Shown here: piece by piece, positions 57,572 to 64,000 of the stretch | How positions within the stretch are numbered: position 1 is the stretch's first letter | How the letters are laid out: each line of letters begins with the position of its first letter | Origin: Girardinichthys multiradiatus | Taxonomy: Eukaryota > Chordata > Actinopteri > Cyprinodontiformes > Goodeidae | NCBI RefSeq assembly: GCF_021462225.1 | Contig: NC_061808.1 | Coordinates: 19,505,119 to 19,569,118, forward strand | Direction of reading: 5' to 3' | Length of the DNA stretch: 64,000 nt | Program-made: the position numbers and the translations under genes | Notes under the pieces: generated by a model | The model's database searches: none | What the model was told of the DNA's origin: nothing | Seen by the model: the letters and a program-made list of their open reading frames with translations, nothing else

Positions 57572-60500
57572 CTCTTATTAGTAAAAGTAGTTTTATTACA
57601 TTTTTATGACTGAGACCGTGATAAACGAAAGCCATTCAAGTATTTTCAACACGTTAATAAAAATATGTAAAAATTGTACAAACTTAAGGGCTAATCATTG
57701 GCACTTATTGGCACTCCTAACATTTCCTATAAAATTAACAATAATAAAATAAAATTAATAGCAGTTTTCTCATTTATACTAGTAACCTTCGACTACTAAA
57801 AATCCATGACTGTCTCTTTCTCTGGAGTATAAATATAAGGTAACGCAGATTCTCCTTTAACTTTGCCACTCTTCAAAATAGGAAAGGCAGGAGTACATGC
57901 CTTTGAATTGAGGCTGTGTAAGGACCTTCACAACAAACAAAATGTGTGCCTGTCTGATCTGTTTGTTTTATAATAAAAAAGGTTACTGGCCTAATTACCA
58001 AAATAGAGGACATTTATTATCCAGATACACTGCAAGTAGGGAACCACAAACGAAATTATAATTAAGAATAATATGTCCGTTTTGAAAAGTACTTATAGCT
58101 ATAGTAAAGATGTGTAAGAAATATAAAATAAAACAATCTTTCATTGAAGTAGCATATTCTTACCATCTAAAATGTATAGAAAATTTTAAAAATGTCACTA
58201 AATAGTTGGTTTTATAACAATTATTGGTACCCGTGTTACCCACTTTTTAATTAAATAAATGTGACTGAAACATTTACAGTTTTTAGTTGATCAGATTATG
58301 TTGAAACTTTAAATTAGAAATCAATGACTTTCTGTTTTCCTGGGCGTATACTGTTAAAAAGATGTGGCATAGTGGTTTTATGTTGGCCCATTTTTCCAAA
58401 ACGGAAAAGACACGAGATATTCAAGCAAGGATTTGGTCTATCTTCAAAAAATGGCTATGAGAAAATACTCACCCTAAGTTGCCTCAAACTATTCATAGGC
58501 AGAGCAATAATTAAACACAACTAGAATTGTGGCAATCAAGGCAGGATGAGAACAAGCAGAGAGAGGCATTGTGGGGTCTTTAAGTCTTCATAACAAGTTA
58601 TTTTAAGAATTTTATACACATTGTTACCAGCGATGTCAATCATTGTGGAGGGCAACAATTGAAACCCCGGATGCATTACCACAATTAATTTAATCGGCCA
58701 AATAACTTTACATTTACCTGTAAGATTCTGGAAAAAGCTTAAATCTCTTGCTAGAAACATATTTTTGAACATGAGGGACTGGTTTACCTCACCACCCTCA
58801 CCAAGTTTGTCTTGTACCTTGCATCAGGGATGTGTGTGTTCTCCAAAGCTTTTAATTCTAAAACAGACAGCAAGATCCCTAAATTATGTTTATTGGATTT
58901 TTGTTGTCATTTAAAATATGAGAAACATACATTAGTTTCTCCACTGCTGTTATAATGTTTTAGATAAAGGCAAAAAGTGATTCTGCTTCAAACAGAAAAT
59001 CATGTCTGACATGAATGAATGCTCTCCTGGCTCATCGGCGGCTATAAATGGACCATCCAATTAATGACTTCAGTAACAACACAATAAAACTCTCACAGTT
59101 ACATAACTCATGTTGCTTAATCCAGATTTAAAAGGCAAAGCTGTTTTTTACCAGAAGAGGGGACCTTATGTCACAGTATAAATAATCAGATTCCAATTAC
59201 CTCTGTGATAAGTTTAAAGGACTGTTAAAAAGCATTGTATAGTGTTTAACTGCTGAAACAAATAATGGACTCTTGCATAAGACAGTAAGGTGGTCCAAAA
59301 TTTGGACTGGTTTCCCAGTCCTCCACCTGTTTTTTTCACATACACTATGGTGGAAAGCCTAAATGTTCTTGTTAGCACTACAGGAGGTTGTCTCACAGCT
59401 GCTTGCAATCCCCACTATTGCAAATCACCTGGCAGCTGGGCGGTTAGGCAATATCATGCTGGTTTAATATCATCTGCAGCTCTGCCTTCCCAAATGTTAC
59501 ATTTGAATGTTACCTTCTCTAAATCCCATGCATTCCCAGACTCCCCGTCTTTACATGCAATGCAAGGTGAACTAATGGGATCTTTTTGTAAATCACCTCC
59601 ACTAGTCCATGGGGATGGGATGAAACCAGAGCAACATCAAGCAATAGGTTAGACATTTACCCCACAAGGCATTACTAATTGCCAGGATTCTTGCAAATCA
59701 TATGCTATCAGGATAAGGTGTGTTTACTGTCCTTCTTTATGCAAAGCCAGACTTTCACTTCACAGATCCAGGAGCTGTCAAGCAGCAGAGCAACCAGATG
59801 GGATTAAGTGGCAGTCTAATGTTTACTTATTTTCTCAACCTAAGTCTGTGGCTTTTTTTAGGTGAAACTCCACACCTCAGTCATCCAAAAACTACAAAAT
59901 AGACTTTGCAGTGATAGTGCACAGAAGATTCCTAACCAGATTTAGAAAATAAATCAGGGTTTGTAGCCCTAATTGTAACCAACTATGACACCTGTTTACA
60001 GGTGTTTAAAATGTATTTCATGTGAGAAGAAATGAAATTATGACAACAAACATTGGCTTTTATTTAAATTGATTCAGCTTGTATTCAGTGTGGCTATTTG
60101 TGAAAAATGTCAGCAAGTTTATGAACAGCAGATTGCCAATTTGATTTGAGCCTGGCTGTCCAATAAATGGAATAAATCTTAAATGCAATTTGTCTCAAGC
60201 CTGCTTAGGACTTGTATAGAATTAAAGAGTTTAGTTTGAATGTAAATGTAGAAGGAAATATATTGCATTTCTTGTTACTTGATGTAGAAAATGGCAATTC
60301 TTGATTTAAATTTATCTGCAATCAGTGGCAGGCTTGTTTGTATTTTCCATGGATAAGTAATTTTACTTAATGCAGTTTTAAAGAAGTAAAAAAGCCTGCT
60401 TAAAGATGCATGTGGGGTATTAGATCTCATTGCTACATACATTTTGCAGCAGTAATTACATAATTTTTTGTTGCACTTTCAAAGTAATTACAAGAACTTT

Positions 60501-60759
60501 ATGAATCCAAATCTTAAATCCATTAAATCTGTTTCTCATCTCTCTCTGTTCCTTTTAATTAAACAGTGTAATTAATGTAAACCCTATCCTGTAAGATGTC
60601 ACTATGAATCATGTAGTCTCCTGGCATGTCAGTTAACTCGACATTTATGTTGATTCAAGTCAAGTGAATACCCTTCTGAATGCCATGTTTGTTATTAAAA
60701 AGCTGCTTTCCCTGTTATTGATGGCAGCATAGGTAAATGATCAGAGATTCTTCTAACAT
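57572..60759. other. non-coding DNA, probably old repeats in part
   Basis: AT-rich. ATTGGCACTTATTGGCACTCC near 57700 and ATTATTGGTACCCGTG near 58220 recall the ends of old Tc1 families, but I could not follow an element between them. The open frame at 59290-59652 has no family features. Confidence 0.35.
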
Positions 60760-60891
60760 TGTCAAGTGTTCTAGTGACTTTGAGGTGCCCACACTTGAAG
60801 GACCAGGACCAGATTTCAGATTTCACTCAGTTTAACTTTAATTGACCAGTGCAGACAAAATAATGAAACAGGTGAAAAACTTTCAAAACAG
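60760..60891 (-). repeat. left copy of the flanking direct repeat (probable 3' LTR part)
   Basis: Matches 63897-64000 and carries 28 extra bases around 60822-60849. The gag stop codon follows at 60941-60939, so the LTR lies just after, or overlaps the end of, the coding region. Confidence 0.7.
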
Positions 60892-61345
60892 AAAACACAG
60901 ATAACTTAATTTAAATGCAATGAATAAAGATAAATATTTCAACAAGGGTCAATGTCTCTCAGTTGCTCCAACTGCTCATAGATGGATTCTTGAGACTGCA
61001 AGTATGCGAGGAGCTTGTCAAAGCGGTTTTGAGCATTTACCACATTTTTCTTGTCACCAGCATAGGTAAGCCAGTCTTTCTTCAGGGTTTCTGGAAGCTT
61101 GCCTTCAATGGATTTTGTTACTAGTGGGTTTTTTATAGCATCTGCATTATTCAATTCATTTAAATCATAGAGACCCTTTTCAACTGCTTGGATGAGCGCT
61201 ATGATTCTTCTTGGCTGATTACCACGGTCGGCTGGAAGAGCTTGTGGATCTTCAATGATCTCTATGGCAATAGTGGCTCGGTTCCCATAGTGGTTTTCCA
61301 GGACTCTAAAGATCTCAGCTGCTATAGCGTACGTTGACAGATGTA

Positions 61346-62955
61346 CAGGTCCTTCTCAAAATATTAGCATATTGTGATAAAGTTCATTATTTTCCATAAT
61401 GTCATGATGAAAATTTAACATTCATATATTTTAGATTCATTGCACACTAACTGAAATATTTCAGGTCTTTTATTGTCTTAATACGGATGATTTTGGCATA
61501 CAGCTCATGAAAACCCAAAATTCCTATCTCACAAAATTAGCATAATTCATCCAACCAATAAAAGAAAAGTGTTTTTAATACAAAAAACGTCAACCTTCAA
61601 ATAATCATGTACAGTTATGCACTCAATACTTGGTTGGGAATCCTTTTGCAGAAATGACTGCTTCAATGCGGCGTGGCATGGAGGCAATCAGCCTGTGGCA
61701 CTGCTGAGGTCTTATGGAGGCCCAGGATGCTTCAATAGCGGCCTTTAGCTCATCCAGAGTGTTGGGTCTTGAGTCTCTCAACGTTCTCTTCACAATATCC
61801 CACAGATTCTCTATGGGGTTCAGGTCAGGAGAGTTGGCAGGCCAATTGAGCACAGTGATACCATGGTCAGTAAACCATTTACCAGTGGTTTTGGCACTGT
61901 GAGCAGGTGCCAGGTCGTGCTGAAAAATGAAATCTTCATCTCCATAAAGCTTTTCAGCAGATGGAAGCATGAAGTGCTCCAAAATCTCCTGATAGCTAGC
62001 TGCATTGACCCTGCCCTTGATAAAACACAGTGGACCAACACCAGCAGCTGACACGGCACCCCAGACCATCACTGACTGTGGGTACTTGACACTGGACTTC
62101 TGGCATTTTGGCATTTCCTTCTCCCCAGTCTTCCTCCAGACTCTGGTACCTTGATTTCTGAAAGACATGCAGAATTTGCTTTCATCCGAAAAAAGTACTT
62201 TGGACCACTGAGCAACAGTCCAGTGCTGCTTCTCTGTAGCCCAGGTCAGGTGCTTCTGCCGCTGTTTCTGGTTCAAAAGTGGCTTGACCTGGGGAATGCA
62301 GCACCTGTAGCCCATTTCCTGCACACGCCTGTGCACGGTGGCTCTGGATGTTTCTACTCCAGACTCAGTCCACTGCTTCCGCAGGTCCCCCAAGGTCTGG
62401 AATCGGCCCTTCTCCACAATCTTCCTCAGGGTCCGGTCACCTCTTCTCGTTGTGCAGCGTTTTCTGCCACACTTTTTCCTTCCCACAGACTTCCCACTGA
62501 GGTGCCTTGATACAGCACTCTGGGAACAGCCTATTCGTTCAGAAATTTCTTTCTGTGTCTTACCCTCTTGCTTGAGGGTGTCAATAGTGGCCTTCTGGAC
62601 AGCAGTCAGGTCGGCAGTCTTACCCATGATTGGGGTTTTGAGTGATGAACCAGGCTGGGAGTTTTAAAGGCCTCAGGAATCTTTTGCAGGTGTTTAGAGT
62701 TAACTCGTTGATTCAGATGATTAGGTTCATAGCTCGTTTAGAGACCCTTTTAATGATATGCTAATTTTGTGAGATAGGAATTTTGGGTTTTCATGAGCTG
62801 TATGCCAAAATCATCCATATTAAGACAATAAAAGACCTGAAATATTTCAGTTAGTGTGCAATGAATCTAAAATATATGAATGTTAAATTTTAATCAGGAC
62901 ATTATGGAAAATAATGAACTTTATCACAATATGCTAATATTTTTAGAAGGACCTG
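61346..62955 (-). mobile_element. DD34E Tc1 element, copy 3 (intact gene)
   Basis: A 1610-bp element between TA copies at 61344-61345 and 62956-62957. Inverted repeats of about 199 bp (61346-61544 and 62757-62955) start CAGGTCCTTCTCAAAATATT and CAGGTCCTTCTAAAAATATT. Same family as the elements at 33847 and 39167. It is inserted in the gag-like gene, so it is younger than that LTR element. Confidence 0.95.
61623..62627 (-). CDS. Tc1-like transposase, DD34E, apparently intact
   Basis: A 334-residue cut-and-paste DDE transposase. The N-terminal helix-turn-helix (QKATIDTLKQEGKTQKEISE, then GCSQSAVSRHLSGK) is followed by a basic KKCGRKRCTTRRGDR linker and a second helix-turn-helix (FQTLGDLRKQW to TSRATVHRRVQ). 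The catalytic residues are D148 (LFSDESKFC), D238 (FQHDLAPAH) and E273 (SPDLNPIENLW), 34 residues apart, the standard Tc1 spacing. The VMVWGAVSAAG box is at 187-196. It has full length for Tc1 transposases and no stop codons, and starts with MGKTADLTAV. Of the three copies in this window it is the only one that could make a full protein and so could in principle mobilise the two dead copies. Confidence 0.95.
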   Translation of the reverse strand: MGKTADLTAVQKATIDTLKQEGKTQKEISERIGCSQSAVSRHLSGKSVGRKKCGRKRCTTRRGDRTLRKIVEKGRFQTLGDLRKQWTESGVETSRATVHRRVQEMGYRCCIPQVKPLLNQKQRQKHLTWATEKQHWTVAQWSKVLFSDESKFCMSFRNQGTRVWRKTGEKEMPKCQKSSVKYPQSVMVWGAVSAAGVGPLCFIKGRVNAASYQEILEHFMLPSAEKLYGDEDFIFQHDLAPAHSAKTTGKWFTDHGITVLNWPANSPDLNPIENLWDIVKRTLRDSRPNTLDELKAAIEASWASIRPQQCHRLIASMPRRIEAVISAKGFPTKY

Positions 62956-63896
62956 TAGATCTTTAGCCACCTTTTCATCGAGGCTATAAAGCAGTTGGAA
63001 TTTCTTCAGCTCTCTGGACCCTGTCGGTTCGCCTTGGTTCTGCAGAGCCTCCCAATCTTTCTTCCATCTGTAGAAGTCATGCTGGCAGCCTGTGAACTTT
63101 GGTAGGGCTGTGGCTTTAAGCTTTATGGTTCCGGCGGTAGCTGAGCTGTGAGCTGTAGTGGGTTCTATTCCGGTGTCCTCTTTGAGATTTGCTGCTTTTA
63201 TCAGGGCAGCCTTCCCCGACACCAACTTGGGAAGGCAGATCTCTAGCTCCATCAAGCAAAAATTAAAATCTTGCTTCTCAGCAGGTGGAGCCCAGCGACT
63301 CCAGGTTTGATGTGCTCCTTTGGCTTTATGTACAAGCTTCTCCAAATGAGTGAGCATAAAGTCATAAGCCTCCAGGGACTGGGGTTCAGTGGAGGTGACA
63401 TTGTCACACTCTGCCTCTGCAATTTGTAAAGCGAGGGACAGTTCTTTCTCACCATATGAAGTCCATAGTGTATCTTGGATCAGGTGCTTTGCTGCCTTTA
63501 ACTTCTGCTCACACTCTGTCTTCTCGATGTCGGTTTTCTGCTGGTCGCCTAGTGCACCCTTTGCATCTGCTGCGATGTAAGTGGCCTCAAGCTCTTCATT
63601 TCCTTCCATCACTTTAGAGCCCTCCACTGTCAGTCTTTTGAAGTTCTCCTCTAGACATGTCCATATAAATCCTCATAATATGGTTGGTGAGTCTTGAAAA
63701 GAGTCTTTTTACTGTGGTTCGCTCTACTTTCAGATCTTCAAGTGACTTGAACTCGGCCATGTTGCTCCTCTTGGCTGTTGGACAGACAGATGGCAGACTT
63801 CCTCCAGGCCCCCAGAAGGAGTCTTCCCTTCTTTGTGGTGGGCGATTGTGGAGTCTTCACTGATCAAGCAGTTCCACAGGCTAGGGGGGTTTTCAC

Positions 63897-64000
63897 TGTC
63901 AAGTGTTCTAGTGACTTTGAGGTGCCCACACTTGAAGGACCAGGACCAGACTTCAGATGCAGACAAAATAATGAAACAGGTGAAAAACCTTCAAAACAGA
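63897..64000 (-). repeat. right copy of the flanking direct repeat (probable 5' LTR, cut by the window end)
   Basis: Begins TGTCAAGTGTTCTAGTGAC on the + strand. The gag start codon lies 137 bp inside it, at 63760. Confidence 0.7.

Larger units (their letters stand above)
60939..63760 (-). pseudogene. gag-like gene of a BEL/Pao-type element, broken by a frameshift and a Tc1 insertion
   Basis: The likely start is the ATG at 63760-63758 (MAEFKSLEDLKVERTTVKRL). The frame is lost around 63650-63670, where the reading shifts to that of the segment starting 63627. That segment has a charged, helical N-terminal part (residues 1-160) and then LPKFTGCQHDFYRWKKDWEA, the block characteristic of the DUF1759-type gag region of Pao/BEL elements. 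The Tc1 element at 61346-62955 cuts the gene after a KDL codon group, and gag resumes on its far side with LENHYGN, IEIIED and LVTKSIEGKLPETLKKDWL before a TGA at 60941. No CCHC zinc knuckle is present. Structural gag proteins of this kind form the particle of the element; this copy cannot. Confidence 0.78.
60760..64000 (-). mobile_element. LTR-flanked, gag-only BEL/Pao-type element with a nested Tc1 (runs off the window)
   Basis: Direct repeats start with TGTCAAGTGTTCTAGTGAC at 60760 and at 63897. Over 104 bp they match apart from two substitutions and a 28-bp insertion in the left copy. The sequence between them holds a gag-like gene on the - strand and nothing resembling protease, reverse transcriptase or integrase. 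The right copy would be the 5' LTR and the left copy the 3' LTR. The right copy continues past the window, so LTR length and target duplication cannot be read. A DD34E Tc1 element splits the gag gene at 61346-62955. Confidence 0.7.

Noticed and set aside
59290..59652. 120-codon open frame on +
   Set aside because: No recognisable domain or repeat signature and no exon borders consistent with either host gene.

Overview
The window is a piece of a bony-fish (teleost) nuclear genome. The evidence is two vertebrate genes split into short exons by AT-rich introns, no bacterial-type gene packing, and a dense load of repeats typical of fish: several Tc1/mariner families, a tRNA-derived SINE, CR1/L2-type LINE pieces, hAT-like miniature elements and LTR retrotransposon pieces. 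No genus can be named from the sequence alone.

Two host genes face each other. On the + strand, positions 2594 to 10752 hold the last six coding exons of an LDLRAP1/ARH-like endocytic adaptor: the second half of its PTB domain, a Pro/Ser-rich linker, and a tail with AP-2-binding motifs. Its first exons lie before the window. On the - strand, positions 50009 down to 27353 hold five coding exons of an FNDC5/FNDC4-family type I membrane protein (irisin precursor family): the FNIII domain, a transmembrane helix and a cytoplasmic tail. Its signal-peptide exon was not found and is probably at higher coordinates. About 16 kb of convergent intergenic DNA separates the two stop codons.

Most of the remaining recognisable sequence is mobile DNA. 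In order: a 5'-truncated LINE antisense in a ldlrap1 intron (about 4400-5775); a degenerate 1.2-kb-family Tc1 copy (11337-12268); a 1.8-kb non-autonomous element with roughly 310-bp inverted repeats and a GC-rich core (12393-14197); an old Tc1 remnant (16727-17553); a SINE fragment (19238); a solo-LTR candidate (22839-23372); a LINE remnant split by a Tc1 element (24278-25700); an apparently intact DD38E Tc1 element (31349-32978); three copies of one DD34E Tc1 family in different states of decay (33847, 39167, 61346), the second nested in an older Tc1 copy; another remnant of that older family ending beside a fndc exon (49220-49858); a small retroelement-like unit encoding a 140-residue single-pass membrane protein (52597-53885); a full SINE with target-site duplications (54053-54445); and, at the right edge, an LTR-flanked BEL/Pao-type gag-only element split by the only intact copy of the DD34E family (60760-64000).

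The points most worth a second look are the membrane-protein retroelement, the gag-only LTR element with its nested transposon, the DD38E element whose inverted repeats include the 3' end of its own transposase gene, the GC-rich palindromic element carrying an X-box and clustered E-boxes, and the unusual tail of the LDLRAP1-like adaptor, including a possible frame-shifting 29-nt exon. No tRNA or rRNA genes and no CRISPR array were seen. Family names and human comparisons come from memory of those families, not from a search.
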